Assembly (NCBI RefSeq): GCF_021341665.1
Contig: NZ_JAJTTH010000006.1
Location: forward strand, 62,001 to 126,000
Origin: Pseudomonas sp. Au-Pse12
GTDB taxonomy: Bacteria > Pseudomonadota > Gammaproteobacteria > Pseudomonadales > Pseudomonadaceae
Reading direction: 5' to 3'
DNA length: 64,000 nucleotides
The position numbers and the translations under genes were made by a program. The notes under the pieces were generated by a model that saw nothing but the letters and a program-made list of their open reading frames with translations, did not search any database and was not told the DNA's origin. Every line of letters begins with the position of its first letter. The first letter of the stretch is position 1. Below, one piece after another: positions 36,683 to 46,791 of this stretch.

Positions 36683-37940
36683 ACGCCCGGCCCAACAGCC
36701 ATTGCAGCAACCCTGCCAGCACCAGTGACGGCAGGGTTGCACCAATATCCGGGTACAGATTGGCCAGCAGATGATAGGTGCTCACCCCACCCAGCCAGGC
36801 CAGCAGCGCCGGCCAGCGCAAGGCTGACACCGAGTTCTGCCCCAAGCGCCGACGCAGGATGAAGTGATCCACCAGCACCACGCCAAACAGCGGCGCGAAT
36901 ACCGAGCCGATCAACAGCAGGAAGTTCTGGTACTGAGCCAACGGCGCCAGGCAGGCGATCAGGGTGCAGAGCACGCCAATGGCCAGCGCCAGGTGCTCGA
37001 CCTTCAGGCGCAGCAGAATGCCACTAGAGACCGCCGCAGAGTGGATATCAGCAAAGGCGTTCTCCGACTCGTCCAGCAGGATCAGCAGCAGCGGAATCCC
37101 CAACCCGGCCCCCGCCAGCGCCAACAGCAAGGCATTCACCTCACCGCTTGGGGCGAAAGCCAGGGTGTAGGCGACGCCCAGGCTCATCAGCCAGAAATTG
37201 CCGATGAAAAAACCCAGGGCCGTACCGCCGAACACGCTCTTGGCGCGCCGGCCGAAACGCGAGTAGTCAGCGATCAGCGGCAACCACGACAAGGGCATGG
37301 CGATGGCGATGTCGAAGCCCACGGCGAACGGCATGGAACCGTCGCCGGCCTGGGCCCAGAGCGCCGCCAGGTCGGCCCGGGCAAACAGGTTCCAGGTCAG
37401 CCACAGGCACGCCGCCAGCAATAGCCAGATGCCCCACTTGCGCAGGATCTGACGGACGAAGGTCAAGGGCCCACTGACCGCCAGCAAGGTGGCCAGGGCA
37501 CCGAAAAACAGGGTCCAGAGCAACGGGCTGGCCAGCAGGCTGCCCTCACTGAAGGCCCGGGAGCCCAAAAGGCTCGCAGCATCGCGCATGACGATGATTT
37601 CAAACGAGCCCCAGCCCACCAGTTGCAGCAGGTTCAGCAGTGCCGGCAGGCTCGCGCCACGCCGGCCCAGGCTGAGCTTGAGTGCGGCCATGGACGACAG
37701 GCCGGTATCGCTGCCGATCACCCCCACCGCCGCCAGCAGCAGCACACCGACCGCGGTGCCGAGCAGGATCGCCAGCAACGAATGGGCCAGCCCCAGGCCC
37801 GGCGCCAGCAGGGCACCGGTCTGCAGCACCATCAGGCCGATGCCCAGGGAAAACCACAGGGAAAACAGATCGCGGGCGCCAAACACGCGCTTGTCGGCCG
37901 GCACCGCGAGATCGGGAGAATAGGTACTTGGACTGTTCAA
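36651..37940 (-). CDS. cytX: Putative hydroxymethylpyrimidine transporter CytX
   Basis: NCS1-family permease of 429 residues with about twelve hydrophobic helices. The N-terminal block VFGARDLFSLWFSLGIGLMV and ADYSRFGRRAKSVFGG are characteristic. It lies 100 bases after thiC on the same strand behind the TPP riboswitch, which supports uptake of the thiamin pyrimidine precursor. The start is uncertain: no ATG precedes the conserved sequence. I chose TTG 37940, and TTG 37976 is possible. Confidence 0.87.
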   Translation of the reverse strand: MNSPSTYSPDLAVPADKRVFGARDLFSLWFSLGIGLMVLQTGALLAPGLGLAHSLLAILLGTAVGVLLLAAVGVIGSDTGLSSMAALKLSLGRRGASLPALLNLLQLVGWGSFEIIVMRDAASLLGSRAFSEGSLLASPLLWTLFFGALATLLAVSGPLTFVRQILRKWGIWLLLAACLWLTWNLFARADLAALWAQAGDGSMPFAVGFDIAIAMPLSWLPLIADYSRFGRRAKSVFGGTALGFFIGNFWLMSLGVAYTLAFAPSGEVNALLLALAGAGLGIPLLLILLDESENAFADIHSAAVSSGILLRLKVEHLALAIGVLCTLIACLAPLAQYQNFLLLIGSVFAPLFGVVLVDHFILRRRLGQNSVSALRWPALLAWLGGVSTYHLLANLYPDIGATLPSLVLAGLLQWLLGRAFSYRQETARA

Positions 37941-37967
37941 GGGATATATCTCAAAAAGAACAGGAAC

Positions 37968-38028
37968 AAGCTGCAAGCCTCACGCATCAAGAAAAAGCAC
38001 TTCGGCCTTTGCTTTCCACTTGCAGCTT
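37968..38028. repeat. Short inverted repeat between thiC and cytX
   Basis: AAGCTGCAAG at 37968-37977 is inverted as CTTGCAGCTT at 38019-38028, with a second CTTGCAGCT copy directly adjoining to 38034. The same word family occurs downstream of emrE (44576-44620). It may fold in the thiC-cytX mRNA. Confidence 0.6.
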
Positions 38029-38040
38029 GCAGCTCGTGGC

Positions 38041-39930
<1,890 letters not shown>

Positions 39931-40108
39931 CACGGGCTCTCCAGACAGCATCCAGGCAGTGGATTGTTGTCGGAGCGAACCTGTAACGGATGGACGCACC
40001 CTGACTAGGCAACTAGTGAGTGCAGTGCTTGGTACTCGAGGGGTGTTCGATTGTCGAACAACATCCCGGACGAAGCACAAGAGGACTCGCCGGGTGACGA
40101 GAAATCTT

Positions 40109-40190
40109 GTTCCCTACGCAGGCGCTAACCTGATCAGGTTCAACGGGATCCGGATTATCCGATCTCAGCCTCATAGCAAGGCACCCCGAC
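40109..40190 (-). promoter_or_regulatory. TPP (thiamin pyrophosphate) riboswitch
   Basis: Read on the minus strand, the leader has GGGGTGCC, then GCTGAGATCGGA, GTTGAACCTGATCAGGTTAG and GCGTAGGGAAC in order, the conserved THI-element core that binds TPP. It lies 178 bases upstream of the thiC start, leaving a long expression platform. High thiamin is expected to shut off thiC and, through it, cytX. Confidence 0.96.
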
Positions 40191-40394
40191 AAGAACCGGG
40201 CCAGTCTAGACAAAGCCGCAGCAGAACGCCAACCCCCGTACGATCAGCATGATGAATGGCGTAATTGCAGGATTGTTGCCACCCCCCAGCGCATCTACAC
40301 TCGTTGCCCTGTGTCTAACCTTGACGCTCTGTGGGTCGCGCCTTAGCCTTGGCGCCGGGATTATCTCCGTAATATCAACTCTAGGGATCGCCGA

Positions 40395-41825
40395 ATGCTG
40401 CGCAAACTCTCACTGGCTGTTGCCGTGTCTTGTGCGTCCAATGGAATGGCCTGGGCAGCAGAAGCGCCTTTGACCACCAAGACCGATCTGGTCAGCGTCT
40501 ACCAGGAAGCGGTGGACAACAATGCCGATCTGGCCGCTGCGCGCGCCCAGTACGGCGCCCAGAAAGAAGTCGTGCCCCAGGCCCGCGCCGGCCTGCTGCC
40601 GAACCTCTCGGCGGGGGCGAACATCAACAATACCCGCACCCAGTTCGATGAGCCCTCCATGGCCTCGACCCGCAGCGGCAACGTCTACCAGGCGACCCTG
40701 GCCCAGCCGCTGTTTCGCGCCGATCGCTGGTTCCAGTTGCAGGCCGCCAAGGACATCAACGAGCAGGCGTCGCTGCAACTCTCGGCCACCGAACAGAACA
40801 TGATTCTGCAAAGCGCGGAGAACTACTTCGCGGTGTTGCGCGCCCAGGACAACCTGGCCTCGACCAAGGCCGAGGAAGCCGCCTTCAAGCGTCAGCTGGA
40901 TCAAGCCAACGAGCGCTTCGACGTGGGCCTGTCGGACAAGACCGACGTGCTGCAATCCCAGGCCAGCTACGACACCGCCCGAGCCAACCGGATCCTCGCC
41001 CAGCGCCAGGTGGATGATGCCTTCGAAGCCCTGATTACCCTGACCAACCGCGACTACAACTCGATCCAGGGCATCGTCCATACCCTGCCGGTGCTGGCGC
41101 CGACACCCAACGATGCCAAGGCTTGGGTCGACACCGCGGCCAAGCAGAACCTCAACCTGCTGGCCAGCAACTACGCCGTCAGCGCCGCCGAGGAAACCCT
41201 CAAGCAGCGCAAGGCCGGACACGCGCCGACCCTCGACGCCGTGGCGCAATACAAGAAAGGCGACAACGACGCCCTGGGGTTCAGCAACCCCAACCCGCTG
41301 ACGCGCTACGGCAGCGATGTCGAACAGCGCTCCATCGGCCTGCAACTGAGCATCCCGATCTACAGCGGCGGCCTGACCAGCTCCCAGGTTCGCGAGTCCT
41401 ATTCGCGCCTGAGCCAGACCGAACAGCAGCGTGAGTCGCTGCGCCGCCAGGTGGTGGAAAACACCCGCAACCTGCACCGCGCGGTGAACACCGATGTCGA
41501 ACAGGTCCAGGCCCGACGCCAGTCGATCATCTCCAACCAGAGCGCAGTGGAAGCCACGGAGATCGGCTATCAGGTCGGCACGCGCAACATCGTCGACGTG
41601 CTCGACGCCCAGCGCCAGCTCTACAACTCAGTGCGCAACTACAACAACAGCCGCTACGACTACATCCTCGACAACCTGCGCCTGAAACAGGCCGCCGGCA
41701 CCCTGAACCCGGGGGACTTGCAGGACCTGTCGCGCTATCTCAAGGCCGACTACAACCCGGACCGCGACTTCCTGCCGCCGGACCTGGCCAAGGCCGCGCA
41801 AGAGCAGCTCAAGGCTCGCCCCTGA
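40395..41825 (+). CDS. tolC: TolC family outer-membrane channel protein
   Basis: Trimeric outer-membrane channel-tunnel for type I secretion and drug efflux. The 476 residues have a signal peptide (cleavage after AWA near residue 21) and two OEP repeats. Family blocks are VSVYQEAVDNNADLAAARAQ, VGLSDKTDVLQSQASYDTAR, QLSIPIYSGGLTSSQVRES and VGTRNIVDVLDAQRQLYNSV. Diverges from the thiC leader and is closed by a strong terminator. Confidence 0.95.
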   Translation: MLRKLSLAVAVSCASNGMAWAAEAPLTTKTDLVSVYQEAVDNNADLAAARAQYGAQKEVVPQARAGLLPNLSAGANINNTRTQFDEPSMASTRSGNVYQATLAQPLFRADRWFQLQAAKDINEQASLQLSATEQNMILQSAENYFAVLRAQDNLASTKAEEAAFKRQLDQANERFDVGLSDKTDVLQSQASYDTARANRILAQRQVDDAFEALITLTNRDYNSIQGIVHTLPVLAPTPNDAKAWVDTAAKQNLNLLASNYAVSAAEETLKQRKAGHAPTLDAVAQYKKGDNDALGFSNPNPLTRYGSDVEQRSIGLQLSIPIYSGGLTSSQVRESYSRLSQTEQQRESLRRQVVENTRNLHRAVNTDVEQVQARRQSIISNQSAVEATEIGYQVGTRNIVDVLDAQRQLYNSVRNYNNSRYDYILDNLRLKQAAGTLNPGDLQDLSRYLKADYNPDRDFLPPDLAKAAQEQLKARP

Positions 41826-41839
41826 AGGTCGCGAGCATG

Positions 41840-41872
41840 AAAAAGGCCACCTGTGCGGGTGGCCTTTTTTTT
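41840..41872 (+). terminator. Terminator of tolC
   Basis: AAAAAGGCCACC / GGTGGCCTTTTT stem of 12 bp with a 6-base loop, followed by a run of T on the plus strand, 14 bases after the stop. The A run at the left end could also stop waaA transcripts. Confidence 0.92.
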
Positions 41873-41892
41873 GCGGCCGCTACGCAGCTGAA

Positions 41893-41915
41893 CGCAGCCT
41901 GCGGCAGCGGCTACA
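41893..41915. repeat. REP-type element (CGCAGCCTGCGGCAGCGGCTACA)
   Basis: Matches a second widespread REP family of fluorescent pseudomonads, placed between the tolC terminator and the waaA stop. A degraded relative may lie near 63718-63745 (GCAGCGGCTATA). Confidence 0.5.
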
Positions 41916-41924
41916 GACAGACGA

Positions 41925-43205
41925 TCACTGCCTGTTCAAGAGACGATCAAGGCCATCCAGCAACCGCTGCAAGGCCCCCTGGTTGGCCTTGAGCACCTTG
42001 AGCCCGGCCTCGGCCATCTTCTGTGCATCCCGAGGCAACTCGAACAGGCGCTGCACCGCTACCGCAAGGCCTTCGGCATCGTCCACTTCCTGCAAGGCAC
42101 CGGCTTCGCGCAGCATCGCGGCGATTTCCAGGAAGTTGAACAGGTGCGGCCCGCTGATCACCGGCTTGGCCAGCGCCGCCGGCTCCAGCAGGTTGTGCCC
42201 GCCATTGGCGACCAGGCTGCCGCCGACAAAAGCGCTGTCGGCCAGGGCGTAGAGGAACAGCAACTCGCCCATGGTGTCCCCCAACAGCACCGAAGTCGTG
42301 GCGCTCACTGGCTCCCCGGAAGACCGGCGAACCGTCGCAAACCCCTGTTGCTGGCACAACTCGAACACCGAATTGAAGCGCTCCGGGTGCCGTGGCACCA
42401 GGATCAGCAAGGCATTCGGGTAACTGGCCAGCAGTTGCCGATGAGCATCGAGCACCACCGCATCCTCGCCCTCATGGGTACTGGCGGCGATCCACACCGG
42501 GCGCTCCATGGCCTGCCATTGCTGGCGCAGCTCGGCAGCCCGTTGCAGCAATTGAGGGTCGATGCTCAGGTCGAACTTGATCGAACCGGTCACCTGCACC
42601 GTTTCCGGACGGGCCCCCAGCCGGAGAAAACGCTGGGCTTCGGCGTCGGTCTGCACCGCAAACAGACTCATCTGCCCGAGCATCGGCGCGGTCAGGCCGG
42701 CAAAGCGTGCATAACCCTTGGCCGAACGCTCGGACAAACGGGCATTGGCCAGCGCCAGCGGAATCCCGCGCCGGGCGCACTGGTCTATGTGGTTGGGCCA
42801 CAGCTCGGTTTCCATGATCACCGCCAGCTTGGGCTGCACGCGGTCGAGAAACCGCGCGGCGGCGCAAGGCAGGTCGTAGGGCAGGTAGCAATGCTGGACT
42901 CGCGGCTCGTTGGCGAACAGCGCCTGAATACGCTCGGAGCCCGTCGGGGTCATGCAGGTCACGGTGATCGGCAACTGTGGATAACGCGCCAACAGGGCCC
43001 GAATCATCGGCGCGGCAGCGATGCTCTCGCCGACCGAGACCGCGTGCACCCAGATGCCGCCAGCCTGCATGGCCGGCAGGCCCAGGGAGAAACGCTCGCC
43101 GATGCGCTTGGCATAAGCCGGGGCCTTGCGCGAACGCAACCACAGGCGAATCGCTACCAACGGCAGCCCCAGGTAAAACAGTGCGGTATACAGAGTTCTA
43201 TTCAT
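41925..43205 (-). CDS. waaA: 3-deoxy-D-manno-octulosonic acid transferase
   Basis: Inner-membrane-associated enzyme adding Kdo residues to lipid A precursor, the start of the LPS core. The 426 residues have an N-terminal anchor (TLYTALFYLGLPLVAIRLWL), the acceptor block GIWVHAVSVGESIAAAPMI and the GT-B nucleotide-sugar region (GDTMGELLFLYALADSAFVG, GGHNLLEPAA). Convergent with tolC; the LysR gene reads into it from 22 bases upstream on the same strand. Confidence 0.97.
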   Translation of the reverse strand: MNRTLYTALFYLGLPLVAIRLWLRSRKAPAYAKRIGERFSLGLPAMQAGGIWVHAVSVGESIAAAPMIRALLARYPQLPITVTCMTPTGSERIQALFANEPRVQHCYLPYDLPCAAARFLDRVQPKLAVIMETELWPNHIDQCARRGIPLALANARLSERSAKGYARFAGLTAPMLGQMSLFAVQTDAEAQRFLRLGARPETVQVTGSIKFDLSIDPQLLQRAAELRQQWQAMERPVWIAASTHEGEDAVVLDAHRQLLASYPNALLILVPRHPERFNSVFELCQQQGFATVRRSSGEPVSATTSVLLGDTMGELLFLYALADSAFVGGSLVANGGHNLLEPAALAKPVISGPHLFNFLEIAAMLREAGALQEVDDAEGLAVAVQRLFELPRDAQKMAEAGLKVLKANQGALQRLLDGLDRLLNRQ

Positions 43206-43227
43206 GGCGGCGGAGTTTATCGGTTTT

Positions 43228-44118
43228 TTAGCCGATCGCCTTCAGGTGCACGGCAAAACGTTCCGCCAGCCAGCGCGCCGCCGGCCCCAGGGGTTCGTCG
43301 CGGCGCCAGACCAGCTCCACCACCAGGGCCGGCGGCGTCCATTCGCTGGCCAGCTCCACCATCTGGTTCTGGTACGCCGGGTACTGCACCACATGCCGTG
43401 GCAGCCAGGCCCAACCCAGCCCGCGCATCAGCCATTCGGCCATCACATAAAAGCTGTCCGCCCGCCAGACCTGGGGGCTGACCTGCTCGCCACCGGGATA
43501 ACCACTGAGTTGCGGTGCGATCAGCAACTGCCGGTGCCGGGCCAGCAGTTGGCGGTTGACCCGTTTCTCATGGGCCAGCGGATGCCCCACCGCACAGACG
43601 GTGACCATCTCGACGCTGCCCAAGGCCTGGCGTTCCAGGGTTTCCGGCATGTGCTCATGGTGAAACAGCAATCCCAGGTCGGCTCGACGCTCCACCAGTT
43701 TGCGCGCCACATCGCCCTGGGCGCCGCTGGCCAACTGCACTTCCAGGCTGGGAAAGTGATCCGCCAGGGCTTCCAGGCTGTCGAGCACCGGCTGAAAGGG
43801 CATCGCTTCGTCCTGGGCCAGGCGCAACCGGGCTTCCTGGCCGCGCATCAAGGCCAGCGCCCGGCCGTTGAGACGGTCGCACTGACGCAGGATCTCCCGC
43901 GCTTCCTGCAACAAGGCACTGCCGGCTTCCGTGAGCTTGGGCTGACGACCACTGCTGCGCTCGAACAAGCTGACTCCAAGATCCTCTTCCAGCAGGGCAA
44001 TGGCACTGCTGATGGCGGACTGAGCCTTGCGCTGCTGGCGGGCCACCGCAGAAAACGAACGCAACTCGGCGACACTGACAAACAGTCGCAACTGCTCGAG
44101 ATTCCACTGCATGTTCAT
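43228..44118 (-). CDS. LysR-family transcriptional regulator
   Basis: DNA-binding regulator of 296 residues. The N-terminal winged helix-turn-helix (LRLFVSVAELRSFSAVARQQ, then AIALLEEDLGVSLFERSSGR) is followed by a LysR substrate-binding domain. The effector is unknown. It diverges from the emrE-type gene across 105 bases containing a perfect palindrome (44125-44147) just upstream of its own start, so autoregulation and control of the efflux gene are likely. A second in-frame ATG lies two codons in (44112). Confidence 0.93.
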   Translation of the reverse strand: MNMQWNLEQLRLFVSVAELRSFSAVARQQRKAQSAISSAIALLEEDLGVSLFERSSGRQPKLTEAGSALLQEAREILRQCDRLNGRALALMRGQEARLRLAQDEAMPFQPVLDSLEALADHFPSLEVQLASGAQGDVARKLVERRADLGLLFHHEHMPETLERQALGSVEMVTVCAVGHPLAHEKRVNRQLLARHRQLLIAPQLSGYPGGEQVSPQVWRADSFYVMAEWLMRGLGWAWLPRHVVQYPAYQNQMVELASEWTPPALVVELVWRRDEPLGPAARWLAERFAVHLKAIG

Positions 44119-44124
44119 GAGGCA

Positions 44125-44147
44125 ACCTATCTTGTTATCAGATAGGT
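44125..44147. promoter_or_regulatory. Putative LysR operator palindrome
   Basis: ACCTATCT, seven bases, AGATAGGT: perfect 8-bp inverted arms, containing the T-N11-A and ATC-N9-GAT patterns usual for LysR-type sites. It lies 7 bases upstream of the regulator's start codon and 77 bases before the emrE start. Confidence 0.7.
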
Positions 44148-44223
44148 AATGACTTTACCCCATCTGAACAACCTCTAGAATGCCGACCTCAGAAAAGCAG
44201 TCCCAGACACGAGGAACCCTCCC

Positions 44224-44556
44224 ATGAACGCTTACTACTACCTGGCTATCGCCATCTGCGCGGAAGTGATTGCCACTGTTTCAATGAAAGCGGTCAAGGG
44301 CCTGAGTACGCCGCTGCCCCTGGCACTGATCATCGTCGGCTATGGCGTGGCTTTCTGGATGCTGACCCTGGTGGTACGCACCGTCCCGGTGGGTGTGGCC
44401 TACGCGGTATGGGCCGGCATGGGCATCGTCATGGTCAGCATCGCCGCGCTGTTCCTCTACGGCCAGAAACTCGACATCCCGGCGATGCTCGGCATGGCGC
44501 TGATCGTCCTCGGCGTGGTGGTGATCCAGTTGTTCTCGAAAACCGCCGGGCATTAA
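44224..44556 (+). CDS. SMR multidrug efflux transporter (EmrE-like)
   Basis: Four-helix small multidrug resistance protein of 110 residues that works as an antiparallel dimer exchanging protons for cationic compounds. The essential Glu14 is present in AIAICAEVIATVSMKAVKG, along with the VAYAVWAGMGIVMV block containing the conserved Trp. The length and these motifs fit the EmrE subgroup rather than the guanidinium exporters, but substrates are not readable. Divergent from the LysR gene. Confidence 0.92.
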   Translation: MNAYYYLAIAICAEVIATVSMKAVKGLSTPLPLALIIVGYGVAFWMLTLVVRTVPVGVAYAVWAGMGIVMVSIAALFLYGQKLDIPAMLGMALIVLGVVVIQLFSKTAGH

Positions 44557-44575
44557 AAAGCAGCCCCAAGCGACC

Positions 44576-44620
44576 AGCTTCAAGCGGCAAGAGTACGCGC
44601 CATGCTTGCAGCTTGAAGCT
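44576..44620. repeat. Inverted repeat downstream of the emrE-like gene
   Basis: AGCTTCAAGCGGCAAG (44576-44591) pairs with CTTGCAGCTTGAAGCT (44605-44620) with one mismatch and a 13-base loop. It could act as a weak transcript end for emrE. Related words occur between thiC and cytX. Confidence 0.65.
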
Positions 44621-44666
44621 TGAGGCTGGAAACTTGCGGCTTCGTTTTGTTTACCGAGGTCGCTGC

Positions 44667-45842
44667 ATGCCATCCGCTATTTCCACCGATGTGCTGATTG
44701 TCGGCGCAGGCGTCGCCGGTCTCTGGCTCAACGCCCGCCTGCGGCGCCAGGGTTTTGCCACTGTGCTGGTGGAAAGCGCCAGCCTCGGCGGCGGACAGAG
44801 CGTGAAATCCCAGGGCATCATCCACGGCGGCGCCAAGTACGCCCTGCATGGCGCCCTCACCGGTGCCTCGGAAGCCATTGCCGACATGCCCCGGCGCTGG
44901 CGCGAAGCCCTGGCCGGCACCGGCGAGCTGGACCTGTCCGGCGTGCGCCTGCTGTCCGATGCTCACTACCTCTGGTCTCCTGGCACCCTGGCCGGCAACC
45001 TCACCAGCTTTTTCGCCAGCAAGGCCGTGCGTGGCCGGGTCGATCAGGTCAAGGGCGAACAACTGCCCCCGGCCCTGCAAGACAGGCGCTTCAAAGGCAA
45101 GGTCTATCGTCTGGCCGAACTGGTGGTGGATGTGCCAAGCGTCATCCAGCGCCTGGCCGACCTGGGCGGCGACAGCCTGCTGGCCGGGCAGAAGATCGAA
45201 CCGCTGCTGGAAAATGATCGGCTGGTGGGCCTGCGGGTCGATGGACGCGAGATTCGCGCGCAACGCATCGTCCTCAGCGCCGGTGCCGGCAATGCCGACC
45301 TGCTCCAGGCGGTCGGCCTGAGCCAGCCGGCCATGCAGCGACGCCCGCTGCACATGGTGCTGGTCAAGGGGCCAAGCCTGAAACCGCTGTACGCCCATTG
45401 CCTGGGCGGCGGCCCCAAACCCCGAGTCACCGTCACCACCCACCCGGCCGCCGACGGCCAATGGGTCTGGTACCTGGGCGGCGACCTCGCCGAGGCCGAA
45501 GGCGTGGCCCGGGAACCGGCGGCACAGATCGCTGCGGCCCAGAAGGAGCTGGGGCAGCTGCTACCCTGGGTCGACCTGAGCCAAGCGCAATGGGCCACCT
45601 TGCGAGTGGATCGGGCAGAACCTGCACAGTCAGGCCTGACTCGCCCGGACAACGCCTTCCTCGCCGAACAGGATCGCCTGCTGGTGGGCTGGCCGACCAA
45701 GCTGGCCCTGGCGCCGGACTTCGCCGACCGGGTCCTGGCGGCCCTGGAGCGCGATGGCATTCGCCCCGGCCACAGCCAAGCCCTCCCCGACCTGCCCAAA
45801 CCGCCGCTTGCGCAACCGGCCTGGGAGCAGCTGCTGCCATGA
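44667..45842 (+). CDS. FAD-dependent oxidoreductase (DAO family)
   Basis: Flavoprotein of 391 residues with the dinucleotide-binding start STDVLIVGAGVAGLWLNARL, then GGGQSVKSQGIIHGGAKYAL and a C-terminal FAD block (GWPTKLALAPDFADRVL). It resembles glycerol-3-phosphate/amino-acid oxidases of the DAO fold, but the substrate cannot be assigned. GAGGT precedes ATG 44667; longer in-frame reading upstream runs into emrE and has no site. Its stop overlaps the aldo/keto reductase start by four bases (ATGA). Confidence 0.9.
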   Translation: MPSAISTDVLIVGAGVAGLWLNARLRRQGFATVLVESASLGGGQSVKSQGIIHGGAKYALHGALTGASEAIADMPRRWREALAGTGELDLSGVRLLSDAHYLWSPGTLAGNLTSFFASKAVRGRVDQVKGEQLPPALQDRRFKGKVYRLAELVVDVPSVIQRLADLGGDSLLAGQKIEPLLENDRLVGLRVDGREIRAQRIVLSAGAGNADLLQAVGLSQPAMQRRPLHMVLVKGPSLKPLYAHCLGGGPKPRVTVTTHPAADGQWVWYLGGDLAEAEGVAREPAAQIAAAQKELGQLLPWVDLSQAQWATLRVDRAEPAQSGLTRPDNAFLAEQDRLLVGWPTKLALAPDFADRVLAALERDGIRPGHSQALPDLPKPPLAQPAWEQLLP

Positions 45843-46657
45843 GCCAAGCAACCCTGCACGACCTGCATCGCCCCTTCGGCAGCACCGGGCTGCTGGTTTC
45901 CCCCCTGGGCCTGGGCACGGTCAAGCTGGGCCGTGACCAGGGCGTGAAATACCCCAACGGCTTCCAGATCCCCGACGACCAGGAAGCACGCATGCTGCTC
46001 AAGCTGACCCGCGACCTGGGCATCAACCTGATCGACACCGCTCCCGCCTACGGCCGCAGTGAAGAGCGCCTGGGCCCGCTGCTGCGCGGCCAGCGCCAGG
46101 AATGGGTGATCGTCAGCAAGGTCGGCGAGGAGTTTGCCAACGGCGTGTCCCGCCACGACTTCAGCGCTGCCCACACTCGACTGTCCGTGGAACGCAGCCT
46201 GCAACGCCTGGAAACCGACTTCATCGACCTGGTGCTGGTGCATTCCGACGGCAACGACTTGGTAATCCTTGAGCAGTGCGAGGTCTACCAGACCCTGGCG
46301 CAGCTCAAGCAGGAGGGCAAGATCCGCGGCTTCGGCTTCTCCGGCAAGACCGTCGATGGTGGTTTGAAGGCATTGGAGCAAGGCGATTGCGCCATGGTTA
46401 CCTACAATCTGAACGAACAGGCCGAGCGTGCGGTCATTGATTATGCCGCCGCCCAGCACAAGGGCATCCTGGTGAAAAAGGCCCTGGCCAGCGGCCACGT
46501 CTGCCTGAGCCCGGGCACCGATCCGGTGCGGGCCAGCTTCGAATTGCTGTTTGACCGGCCCGGTGTCGCCAGTGCTATTGTCGGGACCATCAATCCGCTG
46601 CACCTGGCCCATAACGTGGCGACCGTGGCACAGGTGCTAGGGTCTGTTCGCGTTTAG
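45839..46657 (+). CDS. Aldo/keto reductase
   Basis: NAD(P)H-dependent TIM-barrel reductase of 272 residues. Catalytic residues are visible: Asp and Tyr in LIDTAPAYGRSEERLG, Lys in VIVSKVGEEF and His in LVLVHSDGND. Begins MSQATLHDLHRPFGSTGLLV. Translationally coupled to the preceding flavoprotein, so the two probably act in one pathway; substrate unknown. Ends SVRV at a TAG stop. Confidence 0.92.
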   Translation: MSQATLHDLHRPFGSTGLLVSPLGLGTVKLGRDQGVKYPNGFQIPDDQEARMLLKLTRDLGINLIDTAPAYGRSEERLGPLLRGQRQEWVIVSKVGEEFANGVSRHDFSAAHTRLSVERSLQRLETDFIDLVLVHSDGNDLVILEQCEVYQTLAQLKQEGKIRGFGFSGKTVDGGLKALEQGDCAMVTYNLNEQAERAVIDYAAAQHKGILVKKALASGHVCLSPGTDPVRASFELLFDRPGVASAIVGTINPLHLAHNVATVAQVLGSVRV

Positions 46658-46791
46658 TGACAGGCCGCGACGGGGGCCCCGTCTCTTCGGGTTGCGTGCC
46701 AAACGGCGCGGCTCGTCACCAAACAGGAACAGCCCCTAGGCCAGAACTGATGCCGCCAACGCGGCCGACCCCGACGCAAGAAGGAGCCGAA

